64,000 nucleotides of DNA from positions 868,001 through 932,000 of the forward strand of contig NC_010528.1 of assembly GCF_000069785.1 (NCBI RefSeq). The letters run 5' to 3'. This document shows, in pieces, positions 39,370-48,419 of the stretch. The notes beneath the pieces were generated by a model. It did not search any database. It had not been told where the DNA came from and worked only from the letters and a program-made list of their open reading frames with translations. Made by a program: the position numbers and the translations under genes. Numbering within the stretch: position 1 is the first letter of the stretch; each line of letters starts with the position of its first letter. This DNA comes from Cupriavidus taiwanensis LMG 19424. Its GTDB lineage: Bacteria > Pseudomonadota > Gammaproteobacteria > Burkholderiales > Burkholderiaceae.

Positions 39370-40158
39370 ATGGATCTGGGACTGCGCGGCAAGCATGCGC
39401 TGGTATGCGGCGCCAGCAAGGGCCTGGGCTTTGCCTGCGCGGATGCGCTGGCGGCCGAGGGCGTCGACGTGGTGATCGTGGCGCGAGGCGCCGAGGCGCT
39501 GGAAAAGGCCGCGGCCGACCTGCGCGCGCGCCATGGCCGCCGCGTAATCGCGGTGGCGACCGACATCACCACGCCGGAAGGGCGCAAGGCGGCGCTGGAC
39601 GCGGCCGCCAAACTCGGCGACCTCGACATCCTGGTCAACAACGCCGGCGGCCCGCCGCCGGGCAATTTCCGCGACTGGGAGCGCAGCGACTGGCTGGCCG
39701 CGCTCGACGCCAACATGCTGACCCCGATCGAGCTGATCAAGGCCACCGTCGACGGCATGATCGCGCGCAAGTGGGGCCGCATCATCAACATCACCAGCGG
39801 CGCGGTCAAGGCGCCGATCGATGTGCTGGGCCTGTCCAACGGCGCGCGCTCGGGCCTGACCGGCTTCGTTGCCGGCGTCGCGCGCGAAGTGGCGCAGCAC
39901 GGCGTCACCATCAACAACCTGCTGCCCGGCCCGTTCAATACCGACCGCCTGTTCAAGACCATGGAAGGCGGCGCGAAGAAGGCCGGCCTGAGCGTCGAGG
40001 AAGTGGCGCAGCGCCGCGCCGCGGCTAACCCGTCGCGCCGCTTCGGCGAGCCCGCCGAGTTCGGCGCCACCTGCGCCTTCCTGTGCAGCCGCCATGCCGG
40101 CTACATCACCGGCCAGAACATCCTGCTCGACGGCGGCGCCTTCCCTGGCACGTTCTGA
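39370..40158 (+). CDS. Short-chain dehydrogenase/reductase with a non-canonical active site
   Basis: A 262-residue Rossmann protein starting at [32 protein letters not shown] precedes the ATG. The NAD(P) motif GASKGLGFA and the [11 protein letters not shown] motif are normal. At the catalytic position the sequence is [20 protein letters not shown], where the usual Tyr-x-x-x-Lys reads Asn-x-x-x-Ser or is displaced. This pattern occurs in a recognised subgroup of 3-oxoacyl-ACP-reductase-like SDRs, so the substrate and even catalysis are open. It is followed by mgsA and a quinone oxidoreductase, probably as one transcript. Confidence 0.88.
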   Translation: MDLGLRGKHALVCGASKGLGFACADALAAEGVDVVIVARGAEALEKAAADLRARHGRRVIAVATDITTPEGRKAALDAAAKLGDLDILVNNAGGPPPGNFRDWERSDWLAALDANMLTPIELIKATVDGMIARKWGRIINITSGAVKAPIDVLGLSNGARSGLTGFVAGVAREVAQHGVTINNLLPGPFNTDRLFKTMEGGAKKAGLSVEEVAQRRAAANPSRRFGEPAEFGATCAFLCSRHAGYITGQNILLDGGAFPGTF

Positions 40159-40205
40159 CCGGCAGTGTCCCGACGTTCCCCGTACTCCGCCACAAGGAAG
40201 CCCTG

Positions 40206-40622
40206 ATGACCCGGCCCCCCATGCCTCCGAAGCCTCGTATCGCGCTGATCGCCCATGACCACAAGAAGGACGACATTGTCGCCTTCGCCGCGCGCCATCG
40301 CGCCTTTCTGTCGCAGTGCGAACTGCTTGCCACCGGCACCACCGGCGGGCGCCTGATCGACGAAGTCGGGCTGGACGTCACGCGCATGCTGTCGGGCCCG
40401 TGGGGCGGCGACCTGCAGATCGGCGCGCAGCTGGCCGAGGGCCGCGTCAGCGCGGTGGTGTTCCTGCGCGACCCGATGACGCCGCAGCCGCACGAACCCG
40501 ATATCAACGCGCTGGTGCGCGCCTGCGACGTGCACAACGTGCCGTGCGCGACCAACGTGGCCAGCGCCGAGTTGCTGCTGGCCGGGCTTGCGCGCGAGAA
40601 CGGCGCGGCGCAGGCCGGCTGA
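40206..40622 (+). CDS. mgsA: Methylglyoxal synthase
   Basis: The 138-residue enzyme converts dihydroxyacetone phosphate to methylglyoxal and phosphate, a glycolytic overflow bypass. Signature segments are all present: [32 protein letters not shown], the [16 protein letters not shown] phosphate loop with the catalytic Asp, and [20 protein letters not shown]. It is slightly shorter than the E. coli enzyme, mainly at the C-terminus. ATG 40206 follows the SDR stop by 47 bp, with AAGGAAG upstream. Confidence 0.95.
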   Translation: MTRPPMPPKPRIALIAHDHKKDDIVAFAARHRAFLSQCELLATGTTGGRLIDEVGLDVTRMLSGPWGGDLQIGAQLAEGRVSAVVFLRDPMTPQPHEPDINALVRACDVHNVPCATNVASAELLLAGLARENGAAQAG

Positions 40623-40672
40623 AGTATTCCGCATTCCCGATCGATGCCTCACCAAAACAAGGAGCGACGCAG

Positions 40673-41650
40673 ATGAGCAAAGCCATCCGGATCGAGCAGA
40701 CCGGCGGTCCCGAAGTCATGCAGTGGGTCGATGTACAGGTGGGCGACCCCGGCCCCGGCGAAGTGCGCGTGCGCCATGAGGCCGTGGGCCTGAACTACAT
40801 CGATGTGTATTTCCGCACCGGGCTGTACAAGCAGCCGCTGCCGGGCGGGCTGGGCATGGAAGGCGCCGGCGTGGTCGAGGCGGTGGGCGAGGGCGTGCGC
40901 CACGTTGCCGTGGGCGACCGCGTCGCCTATGCCGGCCGTCCCACCGGTGCCTATGCGCAGGTGCGGGTGATGCCGGCCGACATCGTGGTACGGTTGCCCG
41001 ATGCGATCCCTTTCGAAACCGCCGCGGCGATGATGCTGCAAGGCCTGACGGCGCAGTACCTGATCCGCGACAGCTACAAGGTGCAGCCGGGCGACACCGT
41101 GCTGCTGCACGCGGCCGCGGGCGGCGTCGGGCTGATCGCGTGCCAGTGGCTGAAGGCACTGGGCGTGACCGTGATCGGCACCGTCGGCAGCGACGAGAAG
41201 GCCGAACTGGCGCGCGCCAACGGCTGCGCCCACACCATCGTCTATACGCGCGAGTCGTTCGTCGAGCGGGTCAGGGAGATCACCAACGGCAAGGGCGTGC
41301 CGGCGGTCTATGACTCGATCGGCAAGGACACCTTCCAGGGCTCGCTCGACTGCCTGGCGCCGCGCGGCACCATGGTCAGCTTCGGCAACGCCTCGGGACC
41401 GGTGCCGCCGTTCGACCTGTCGGTGCTGGGCAACAAGGGCTCGCTGCGGCTGACGCGGCCGACGCTGATGACCTACGTAGTGCACCGCGAGCTGCTCGAA
41501 CCGATGGTGGCCGACCTGTTCGACGCGGTCACAACCGGCAAGGTGAAGGTCGACATCCGCCAGCGCTACGCGCTGTCCGAAGTGGCGCAGGCGCACCGCG
41601 ACCTGGAATCGCGCAAGACCACCGGCTCGACCATCCTGCTGCCGCACTGA
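40673..41650 (+). CDS. Quinone oxidoreductase (QOR, zinc-independent MDR family)
   Basis: A 325-residue NADPH-dependent reductase of quinones or enones. Typical segments are GLNYIDVYFRTGLYKQPLPG near 40, the GMEGAGVVEAVGEG catalytic-domain turn, and the Rossmann motif LLHAAAGGVGLIACQWLKAL near 145-165. The Cys/His zinc ligands of alcohol dehydrogenases are absent, as expected for QOR. AAGGAGCGACGCAG precedes ATG 40673. It is the last gene before a strong bidirectional terminator. Confidence 0.93.
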   Translation: MSKAIRIEQTGGPEVMQWVDVQVGDPGPGEVRVRHEAVGLNYIDVYFRTGLYKQPLPGGLGMEGAGVVEAVGEGVRHVAVGDRVAYAGRPTGAYAQVRVMPADIVVRLPDAIPFETAAAMMLQGLTAQYLIRDSYKVQPGDTVLLHAAAGGVGLIACQWLKALGVTVIGTVGSDEKAELARANGCAHTIVYTRESFVERVREITNGKGVPAVYDSIGKDTFQGSLDCLAPRGTMVSFGNASGPVPPFDLSVLGNKGSLRLTRPTLMTYVVHRELLEPMVADLFDAVTTGKVKVDIRQRYALSEVAQAHRDLESRKTTGSTILLPH

Positions 41651-41671
41651 AAGCGGTCCTGCGCGGGCATG

Positions 41672-41708
41672 AAAAATCCCCGGGACACTCGGTGTCCCGG
41701 GGATTTTT
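41672..41708. terminator. Strong rho-independent terminator, bidirectional
   Basis: Stem AAAAATCCCCGGGACAC pairs with GTGTCCCGGGGATTTTT around a TCG loop, so A-run and T-run flank a 12-bp G/C-rich core. It lies between the convergent quinone oxidoreductase and DUF1232 genes and can end both transcripts. Confidence 0.92.
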
Positions 41709-41718
41709 TGTTGGTGCG

Positions 41719-42012
41719 TCAGTGCGGCCGGACCGTGGTCGCGGTAGCGCGCGCCTGCGCCTGGCGCAGGATATGCGGCGGCAGGCGCTTCAGGATCAGG
41801 TGGACGGCCAGCGGGATCAGCACCACGTCGTCGATGATGCCGAGGCCAGCGACGACGTCAGGCACGAGGTCGATCGGCGAAATCGCGTACAGCAACAGCC
41901 CGAGCGCAGCCGGCTTCAGCCATGCCGGCGCGTCCGGATGGCGCAGCGCATACCAGAACAGGCGGCCGTCGCGGCGAACCAGCGTCCACAGGGCCGAAAA
42001 ACGCTTCAACAT
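41719..42012 (-). CDS. DUF1232 (YkvA-like) membrane protein
   Basis: A 97-residue protein with the DUF1232 core: PAWLKPAALGLLLYAISPID then LVPDVVAGLGIIDDVVLIPL, two short membrane helices joined by the conserved SPIDLVPD turn. Family function is unknown. The N-terminus is basic and amphipathic, the C-terminus polar. AGGCCTCTC lies upstream of ATG 42012. It is separated from the BMP transporter operon by 100 bp. Confidence 0.88.
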   Translation of the reverse strand: MLKRFSALWTLVRRDGRLFWYALRHPDAPAWLKPAALGLLLYAISPIDLVPDVVAGLGIIDDVVLIPLAVHLILKRLPPHILRQAQARATATTVRPH

Positions 42013-42112
42013 GAGAGGCCTCCTTCACATGGCGCGCGCCTGACACTGGCGCATACGCAGAGAGGTTGGGCCGGTCTCGCGGGCTTCAAGTTCCGGAGGT
42101 GCGCGCAGATGC

Positions 42113-43258
42113 TCAGCCCGGGATCTTCCCTTCCACGCCCTCGACATAGAACTTCACGCCGTGCAGGAATTTGTCGTCCGCGACCTGGTCCTTGGCCAGC
42201 TGTTCCTTGCCGGTGTTGTCCTTGATCGGGCCCTTCCAGATCGGCGCGGTGCCGTCGATGATGCCCTTCTTGCGCTCGTCGACCAGCGCCTTGACGTCGG
42301 CCGGCACGTCGGCGTTGTAGCTCTTCAGGTCGATCATGCCTTCCTTCAGGCCCCACCACGTGGTGCTGTTCTTCCACTGGTTGTTCAGCACGTCTTCCAC
42401 CACCTTGTTGTAGTAGACGCCCCACGAGATCACCGACGCGGCCAGGTGGGCCTTGTCGCCGAACTTGGTCATGTCGCTGTCCCAGCCGAAGGCATGCACG
42501 CCTTTTTCCTGCGCGGTCTGCACCACGGCGGCCGAGTCGGTGTTCTGCATCAGCATGTCGACGCCCTGGCCGATCAGCGTGGTCGCGGCTTCGCGTTCCT
42601 TGCCCGGATCGAACCACTTGTTGACCCACACCACCTTGACCGTGGCGTTCGGGTTGACGCTGCGCGCGCCCAGCGTGAACGAGTCGATATTGCGGATCAC
42701 TTCGGGGATGGGCACCGAGGCCACCACGCCCATCTTGCCGGTCTTGCTCATCTTGCCGGCGACCACGCCCGCGAGGTAGGCGCCCTCATAGGTGCGCACG
42801 TCGTACTGGGCCAGGTTGTCGGCGGTCTTGAAGCCGGTGGCGTGCTCGAACTTCACGTCCGGGAATTCCTTCGCCACCTTGAGCATCGACTCCATGTAGC
42901 CGAAGGTGGTGCCGAAGATCAGCTTGTTGCCCTGGCTGGCCAGGTCGCGGAACACGCGCTCGGCGTCGGCGGCGGATTCGGGCACGTTCTCGACGAAGGT
43001 AGTCTTGACCTTGCTGCCGAACTTTTCTTCCACGGCCTTGCGGCCGTTGTCATGCGCGAAGGTCCAGCCGGCGTCGCCGACCGGGCCGATATAGACGAAC
43101 GCAACCTTGAGCGGCTCGGCTGCCTGCCCGGCAGCGGGCGCGGAAGCGGCGCCGGCGGGCTCGGCGGGCTTTTCGGCCTCTTTCTTGCCGCAGCCGGCAA
43201 GGGCCAGCACGGCGGTGGCGGCCAGCGCCGCCAGGGTCTTCCTGCGCGTGACGATCAT
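42113..43258 (-). CDS. BMP-family ABC substrate-binding lipoprotein
   Basis: A 381-residue periplasmic lipoprotein. The signal peptide ends in LALAGC (Cys near residue 23), followed by an Ala/Pro/Glu linker. The mature domain matches the BMP/Med family (VAFVYIGPVGDAGWTFAHDN near 52; NKLIFGTTFGYMESMLKVAK; PNATVKVVWVNKWFDPGKER). Such proteins bind purine nucleosides or related compounds for import. It is the last gene of the leftward ATPase-permease-permease-SBP operon; AAGGAGAAATC precedes ATG 43258. Confidence 0.93.
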   Translation of the reverse strand: MIVTRRKTLAALAATAVLALAGCGKKEAEKPAEPAGAASAPAAGQAAEPLKVAFVYIGPVGDAGWTFAHDNGRKAVEEKFGSKVKTTFVENVPESAADAERVFRDLASQGNKLIFGTTFGYMESMLKVAKEFPDVKFEHATGFKTADNLAQYDVRTYEGAYLAGVVAGKMSKTGKMGVVASVPIPEVIRNIDSFTLGARSVNPNATVKVVWVNKWFDPGKEREAATTLIGQGVDMLMQNTDSAAVVQTAQEKGVHAFGWDSDMTKFGDKAHLAASVISWGVYYNKVVEDVLNNQWKNSTTWWGLKEGMIDLKSYNADVPADVKALVDERKKGIIDGTAPIWKGPIKDNTGKEQLAKDQVADDKFLHGVKFYVEGVEGKIPG

Positions 43259-43313
43259 GATTTCTCCTTGTGTGAATTGTTGGGTAGCTCGGGGATTTCC
43301 GTCAGAAAAACGA

Positions 43314-44234
43314 TCAGGCGCTGCCGGGCCGGAACGGCTTGCCCAGCGACGCCGGCATGTTCAGGCGTATCCATGCCGGATTGCGCGAAATCAGCGCCAG
43401 CACGACGATGGTGGCGGCGTAGGGCAGCATCGACAGGAACTGCGGGGGCGCTGCTACGCCGATCCCCTGCAGGTAGAACTGCAGGATGGTCACGGCGCCG
43501 AACAGCCACGCGCCCACCAGCACCCGGCCCGGGCGCCAGGTGGCAAAGGTGGTCAGCGCCAGCGCGATCCAGCCGCGGCCCGCCACCAGGTTCTCGACCC
43601 ACATCGGGGTGTAGACCAGCGACAGGTAGGCGCCGGCCAGCCCGCAGCAGGCGCCGCCGAACAGCAGCGCGCCGAAGCGGATGGTGCGCACCGGATAGCC
43701 CAGCGCATGCGCGGACTCGGGCGATTCGCCGATCGCGCGCAGCGTCAGCCCGGCGCGCGTGCGGAACAGGAACCACATGATGGCGAAGCACAGCAGCAGG
43801 CTGAAATACACCATCCAGTGATGCTGGAAGAAGGCGGGACCGACGAAGGGCAGGTCGGCCAGGCCCGGCACGGCCTTGGCCTGCGCCGGCATGGCGTAGC
43901 CGACGAAGCGCTGGCCCATGAAGGCCGACAGCCCGGTGCCGAAGATCGACAGCGCCAGCCCGGTGGCGACCTGGTTGGTGGCCAGCACCAGCGCCAGCCA
44001 CGAGAACAGCGTGGCCATCAGCATGCCGGCCAGCGCGCCGGCGGCAAAGCCGAGCATCGGCGACTGGGTCTGGTAGCCGACCATGAAGCCGGCCACCGCG
44101 GCAACCAGCATCATGCCTTCGGCGCCCAGGTTGAGCACGCCCGAGCGTTCGTTGATCAGCAGGCCCAGCGCCGCCAGCAGCAGCGGCGTGCCGGCGTTGA
44201 TGGCGGTGGCGATGAGGGGAGCGAGTTGTTCCAT
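43314..44234 (-). CDS. ABC transporter permease (BMP/nucleoside type)
   Basis: A 306-residue membrane permease of the BPD_transp_2 family with about nine hydrophobic segments, beginning MEQLAPLIATAINAGTPLLL. The conserved NERSGVLNLGAEGMMLVAAV segment near residue 28 and LRAIGESPESAHALGYPVRT near 165 are typical of the second permease of such systems. It starts 18 bp after the partner permease and is followed by the binding protein. Confidence 0.93.
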   Translation of the reverse strand: MEQLAPLIATAINAGTPLLLAALGLLINERSGVLNLGAEGMMLVAAVAGFMVGYQTQSPMLGFAAGALAGMLMATLFSWLALVLATNQVATGLALSIFGTGLSAFMGQRFVGYAMPAQAKAVPGLADLPFVGPAFFQHHWMVYFSLLLCFAIMWFLFRTRAGLTLRAIGESPESAHALGYPVRTIRFGALLFGGACCGLAGAYLSLVYTPMWVENLVAGRGWIALALTTFATWRPGRVLVGAWLFGAVTILQFYLQGIGVAAPPQFLSMLPYAATIVVLALISRNPAWIRLNMPASLGKPFRPGSA

Positions 44235-44252
44235 GGTCTTGGTGTGCTCCGC

Positions 44253-45362
44253 TCAGGCCGTGGTGGCGCGCCAGCGCAGGCGATTGTCGATCAGCGTGTC
44301 GCATGCCAGCAGGAAGAACAGCAGCATGCCCTGGAATACCCAGCCGATGGCCGACGGCAGGCCCAGGCGCGACTGCGCCATCTCGCCGCCGATATAGAAC
44401 AGCGACATCATGATGCCGCCGAAGACGGTGCCGACCGGGTGCAGCCGGCCGATAAAGGCGACGATGATGGCGGTGAAGCCGTAGCCCGGCGAGATCGACG
44501 GCAGCAGCTGCCCGATCGGCCCGACCACTTCGAACGCGCCCGCCAGGCCGGCGGTGGCGCCCGAGATCAGCAGCGCGCTCCACAGCGCGCTGCGCGCCGA
44601 GAAGCCGGCATAGCGCGCCGCGGCCGGTGCGGTGCCGCCGACCTGCAGCCGGTAGCCGGCGAAGCTGCGGAACACGAACACGGTCATCACCGCCACCAGC
44701 ACCAGCATCACGACAAAGCCGGCATGCAGCCGCGAGCCCGACATCAGGTTCGGCAGCAGGTACTCGGACGAGAACACCTTCGACTGCGGGAAGTTCATGC
44801 CGTTGGGGTCCTTCAGCGGCCCGTTGACCACCCACAGCAGCAGCTGCTGCGCGATATAGGTCAGCATCAGCGATACCAGGATCTCGTTGGCGTTGAAGCG
44901 GTCCTTGAGCAGCGCGGTGAGCGAGGCCCACGCCATGCCGCCGGCGATGCCGGCGAGCGACGCCAGCACCAGCACCACGGTGCCGTTCATGGTCTGCCCC
45001 GGCACATCGAAAACCAGCACCGCCGCGCCGGCGCAGATGCCGCCGGCAATCAGCTGCCCGTCGGCACCGATATTCCACACATTGGCGCGGTAGCACACCG
45101 ACAGGCCCAGTGCGCACAGCACCAGCGGCACGGTCTTGAGCAGCACCTCGCCGATGGCGCGCTTGTCGCGCAACGGATCGGCCAGGAACACCTTGAGCGC
45201 CGCCACCGGATCCTTGCCGAGCGCCAGGAACAGCAGCGCCCCGAACAGCAGCGTCAGCGCCAGCGCCAGCACCGGCGAGGCATAGGCCATTGCGCGCGAG
45301 GGCAGGCCGCGCGGCGCAAGCGTTAGCGGGGAGCGGGGCAGGAGCGTGCGCATATCAGCCAT
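44253..45362 (-). CDS. ABC transporter permease (BMP/nucleoside type)
   Basis: A 369-residue membrane permease of the BPD_transp_2 family. I start at ATG 45362 because it overlaps the end of the ATPase gene (ATGGCTGA), the usual coupling. The segment CYRANVWNIGADGQLIAGGI near residue 95 corresponds to the NERSGVLNLGAEG motif of the partner. About ten hydrophobic segments are predicted. The pair of permeases forms the membrane channel of the importer. Confidence 0.93.
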   Translation of the reverse strand: MADMRTLLPRSPLTLAPRGLPSRAMAYASPVLALALTLLFGALLFLALGKDPVAALKVFLADPLRDKRAIGEVLLKTVPLVLCALGLSVCYRANVWNIGADGQLIAGGICAGAAVLVFDVPGQTMNGTVVLVLASLAGIAGGMAWASLTALLKDRFNANEILVSLMLTYIAQQLLLWVVNGPLKDPNGMNFPQSKVFSSEYLLPNLMSGSRLHAGFVVMLVLVAVMTVFVFRSFAGYRLQVGGTAPAAARYAGFSARSALWSALLISGATAGLAGAFEVVGPIGQLLPSISPGYGFTAIIVAFIGRLHPVGTVFGGIMMSLFYIGGEMAQSRLGLPSAIGWVFQGMLLFFLLACDTLIDNRLRWRATTA

Positions 45363-46911
45363 GGCTTGCCACCTCCGCGCCGGCATGGGCCGGGCCGCCT
45401 TGCCAGAGCCCGCTCATCCAGAGCCCGACCTGCTCGCGCGTGGCTGCCTCGGTTGCCACCGACGGCGACAGCCGGCCCTTGGCGATCACGTGCAGTCGGT
45501 CGCAGATCGCGAACAGCTCGTCGAGCTCTTCCGACACCACCAGGATGGCGCAGCCGGTGGCCTTCAGCGCCAGGATCTCGTTGTGGATCTGCGCCGCGGC
45601 GCCGACATCGACGCCCCACGTCGGTTGCGCCACGATCAGCACCTTCGGGCCGCTTTCGATCTCGCGGCCGACAATGAACTTCTGCAGGTTGCCGCCCGAC
45701 AGGCTGCGCGCCAGCGCATGCGGACCGCTGGCCTTGACGCGGAAGCGGTTGATCACCGCGGACGCCAGCCCGCTGGCGGCGCCAGGCGAGATCATGCCTT
45801 GCCGGACATAGGGCGGGGTCTGGTGCGACAGCAGGATATTGGTGGCCAGGCTCATGCCCGGCACAGCGCCGCGCCCCAGGCGCTCTTCCGGCACAAAGGC
45901 CAGGCCCGCGCGGCGGCGCTGGCGCGCATCGAGGCGGCCGGCGGGCTTGCCATCGAGCTGCACCGCGGAGGCATCGGCGCGCGTGTCTTCGCCGGACAGC
46001 GCGGCCAGCAGCTCTTGCTGGCCGTTGCCCGAGACCCCGGCGATGCCGACGATCTCGCCCGCGTGGACATCGAGCGCAACCTGGCTCAGCTCGGTCGCGA
46101 ACGCATGCGCGGGCGGCAGCGACAGGCCCTGCACACTCAGGCGCAGCGGCCCGCGCTGCGCGGCCACGCGCGCCTCGCGCGGCGGCTCGCCGCCGATCAT
46201 CAGCCGCGACAGCGACGCCGCGGTTTCCTGGCGCGGATCGCACACGCCGGTGACCTTGCCCATGCGCATCACGGTGGCGTGATGGCAAAGCGCGCGGATC
46301 TCGTCGAGCTTGTGGCTGATGTAGAGGATGCTGGTGCCTTCGGCGGCCAGCTGGCGCAGCGTGACGAACAGCGTTTCCACCGCCTGGGGCGTCAGCACCG
46401 AGGTGGGCTCGTCCAGGATCAGCAGCTGCGGATTGGCCAGCAGCGCGCGCACGATCTCGACGCGCTGGCGCTCGCCCACCGACAGTGTATGCACATGGCG
46501 GTTGGGCTCCAGCGGCAGGCCGTAGCGCTCGGCGGTGGCGCGGATGCGCTCGGCCAGCTGCTTCATGTTGCCTTGCTGCGCGGCCGGCAGGCCCAGCGCG
46601 ATGTTCTCCGCCACGGTCAGCGTGTCGAACAGCGAGAAATGCTGGAACACCATGGCGATGCCCAGGTTGCGGGCGTCGTGCGGGCTGCCGATGCTGACCG
46701 GCGCCCCGTTGAAGTGCATCTCGCCGGCATCCGGACGGACCGCGCCGAAAATGATCTTCATCAGGGTGGACTTGCCGGCGCCGTTTTCACCCAGCACGGC
46801 ATGGATCTCGCCGGGTGCGACGCTGAGGCTGACGTCGTCGTTGGCGACGACGCCCGGGTAACGCTTGCTGATATGGGCCAGCGCCAGCCGGGGAGGGAGT
46901 TGTGGTGTCAC
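45355..46911 (-). CDS. ABC transporter ATP-binding protein, duplicated (BMP/nucleoside type)
   Basis: A 518-residue protein with two ABC domains. The first has Walker A GENGAGKST, LSVGERQRVEI signature and Walker B LLILDEPTSVL. The second has the degenerate Walker A GVSGNGQQEL, SLSGGNLQKF and LIVAQPTWGVD, as normal in sugar/nucleoside ABC ATPases. It drives import by the two permeases and the BMP-family binding protein downstream. First gene of the operon, with a candidate -10 at 47040-47045. Confidence 0.94.
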   Translation of the reverse strand: MTPQLPPRLALAHISKRYPGVVANDDVSLSVAPGEIHAVLGENGAGKSTLMKIIFGAVRPDAGEMHFNGAPVSIGSPHDARNLGIAMVFQHFSLFDTLTVAENIALGLPAAQQGNMKQLAERIRATAERYGLPLEPNRHVHTLSVGERQRVEIVRALLANPQLLILDEPTSVLTPQAVETLFVTLRQLAAEGTSILYISHKLDEIRALCHHATVMRMGKVTGVCDPRQETAASLSRLMIGGEPPREARVAAQRGPLRLSVQGLSLPPAHAFATELSQVALDVHAGEIVGIAGVSGNGQQELLAALSGEDTRADASAVQLDGKPAGRLDARQRRRAGLAFVPEERLGRGAVPGMSLATNILLSHQTPPYVRQGMISPGAASGLASAVINRFRVKASGPHALARSLSGGNLQKFIVGREIESGPKVLIVAQPTWGVDVGAAAQIHNEILALKATGCAILVVSEELDELFAICDRLHVIAKGRLSPSVATEAATREQVGLWMSGLWQGGPAHAGAEVASHG

Positions 46912-47039
46912 TGAGGCGGCTCGGGTTGTTGTGGTGGCAGCAACGGGGATGCGTCAAAGCGCGGCAGTGCGTGGCGCAGCATCGCCGCGACGCATTGCAG
47001 CATTCATCATGGGTTCGTGATGCCGGATATTGGTGACGA

Positions 47040-47045
47040 ATTATA
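47040..47045 (-). promoter_or_regulatory. Candidate -10 box for the BMP transporter operon
   Basis: The minus strand reads TTATATAATTCG, with TATAAT at 47045-47040, in an otherwise GC-rich 290-bp gap and 129 bp before the ATPase start. No good -35 is seen at 16-18 bp upstream, so an activator may be needed. Confidence 0.35.
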
Positions 47046-47140
47046 TAAGTGCGCGGGGTCCGAAAGGCCCGAATCGGGCCGGTGTCCAGTCCGTGCAACG
47101 GTTGGCGGGTGGTTGCAAGTCGCATGCCGGGCGCGGCACG

Positions 47141-47176
47141 AAAAAAAACCGCCGCCTCCTTGCCGGAGGCGGCGGT
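47141..47176 (-). terminator. Rho-independent terminator of the pirin gene
   Basis: ACCGCCGCCTCC (47148-47159) pairs with GGAGGCGGCGGT (47165-47176) around TTGCC, and eight A residues on the plus strand (47141-47148) give the T-run on the minus strand. It lies 23 bp past the pirin stop. Confidence 0.9.
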
Positions 47177-47198
47177 GATGGTTTTATGCCGGGGGGCT

Positions 47199-48125
47199 TT
47201 ACCCCTGGCTACCAGCCACGCTCGTCGCAAACCGCCCGTCGCGGAAATCCGCCAGGGTCTGGTAGATCTGTTCCTGCGTGTTCATCACGAACGGACCGTA
47301 CTGCGCGATCGGTTCGTTCAGCGGCCGGCCGGCGATCAGCAGGAAGCGCGCGTCCGCTTCGGCCCGGACGATGACGCCGTCAGCCTGGCCGCCGTTGTCC
47401 AGCACGCCCATGCGCTGCGCCTCGACCACGGCGCGGTCGTCGCCCGCGCCGACCGAGACTTCGCCCCGGTACACGTAGATAAAGGCGTTGTGCCCGGCCG
47501 GCAGCGCCTGCGCGAAGTCCTGGCCGGCCGGCAGCTCGACGTCCAGGTAGACCGGCTCGGTCACCGGGCGCGTGATCGCCCCGGCCACGCCATGGCTCGC
47601 GCCGGCCAGCACGCGCACCGTGGCGCCATGCTCCAGCGCCACCGTCGGGATCTCGGCGGCGGGCAGGTCGCGGTACCACGGCGCCGTCATCTTGTCGGCG
47701 GCCGGCAGGTTCAGCCACAGCTGGAAGCCTTCCATGCGGCCGTCTTCCTGCTCGGGCATTTCCGAGTGGACCACGCCGGCGCCCGCCACCATCCACTGCG
47801 CGCCGCCGTTCTGCAGCAGGCCCTCGTTGCCGGCGCTGTCGCGATGGCGCATGCGCCCGGCCAGCATGTAGGTGATGGTCTCGAAGCCGCGGTGCGGATG
47901 GTCGGGGAAGCCGCCGATGTAGTCGTCCTTGCTGTCGGTGCCGAAGGCATCGAGCATCAGGAACGGGTCCAGCCGGCGTTGCAGGTTTTGCGTCAGCACG
48001 CGCGTCAGCTTGACGCCGGCGCCGTCCGAAGTGGCAATGCCGCGCACCACGCGGTCGACGGTGCGCGAGCGCTGCACGGTTTCCGCGGCAGCGGCGGGGA
48101 TGGTGGCGAGGGTACGGGTGTCCAT
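47199..48125 (-). CDS. Pirin family protein
   Basis: A 308-residue bicupin. The N-terminal metal site is visible as FPDHPHRGFETITYMLAGRM (residues ~75-95) and then HSEMPEQEDGRMEG near 135, giving the three His and one Glu ligands of iron-bound pirins. The C-terminal cupin follows (residues ~195-300). Some bacterial pirins have quercetinase activity, others are regulators; no specific role can be stated here. CAGGAGCAAGAC precedes ATG 48125. Confidence 0.92.
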   Translation of the reverse strand: MDTRTLATIPAAAAETVQRSRTVDRVVRGIATSDGAGVKLTRVLTQNLQRRLDPFLMLDAFGTDSKDDYIGGFPDHPHRGFETITYMLAGRMRHRDSAGNEGLLQNGGAQWMVAGAGVVHSEMPEQEDGRMEGFQLWLNLPAADKMTAPWYRDLPAAEIPTVALEHGATVRVLAGASHGVAGAITRPVTEPVYLDVELPAGQDFAQALPAGHNAFIYVYRGEVSVGAGDDRAVVEAQRMGVLDNGGQADGVIVRAEADARFLLIAGRPLNEPIAQYGPFVMNTQEQIYQTLADFRDGRFATSVAGSQG

Positions 48126-48385
48126 GTCTTGCTCCTGTGAGGCGGTCTGGCGCGGTGCTGGCCGGCCGGTCCGTCGTGTCAGCTACCCCGTCAATTTAGT
48201 GGTTTGGCGGCGAAAGAGTAGAGGGCGCGCGGGCAACAGATTGTTCTGCTGGTGCGTCAAGTTCTGCAGCCTGCTGGAGTGATTTCGGAACGATGGGGGC
48301 GCGGCGTGTGCCGCGTCCGTGACCTCGCCCAGCAGCGGCAGGAAGGCCGGAGATCGGTGCCTGATCGCCACGGGAAAGGCCAAAG

Positions 48386-48414
48386 ATGACAAGATCGATG
48401 AAGATCGCTATAAT
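48386..48414 (+). promoter_or_regulatory. Strong sigma70-type promoter
   Basis: ATGACA (48386-48391), a 17-bp spacer and a perfect TATAAT (48409-48414) form one of the best promoters in the window. It points toward the osmoprotectant transporter, whose first gene begins 385 bp downstream. Confidence 0.65.
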
Positions 48415-48419
48415 AGCGC

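Noticed and set aside
38074..40095. 673-codon minus-strand open frame over the EamA and SDR genes
   Set aside because: Composition is His/Gln/Arg-rich without folds; the plus strand encodes clear EamA and SDR proteins.
46950..47140. Purine riboswitch upstream of the nucleoside-type ABC operon
   Set aside because: No three-way-junction consensus could be traced, and such riboswitches are rare in this group.
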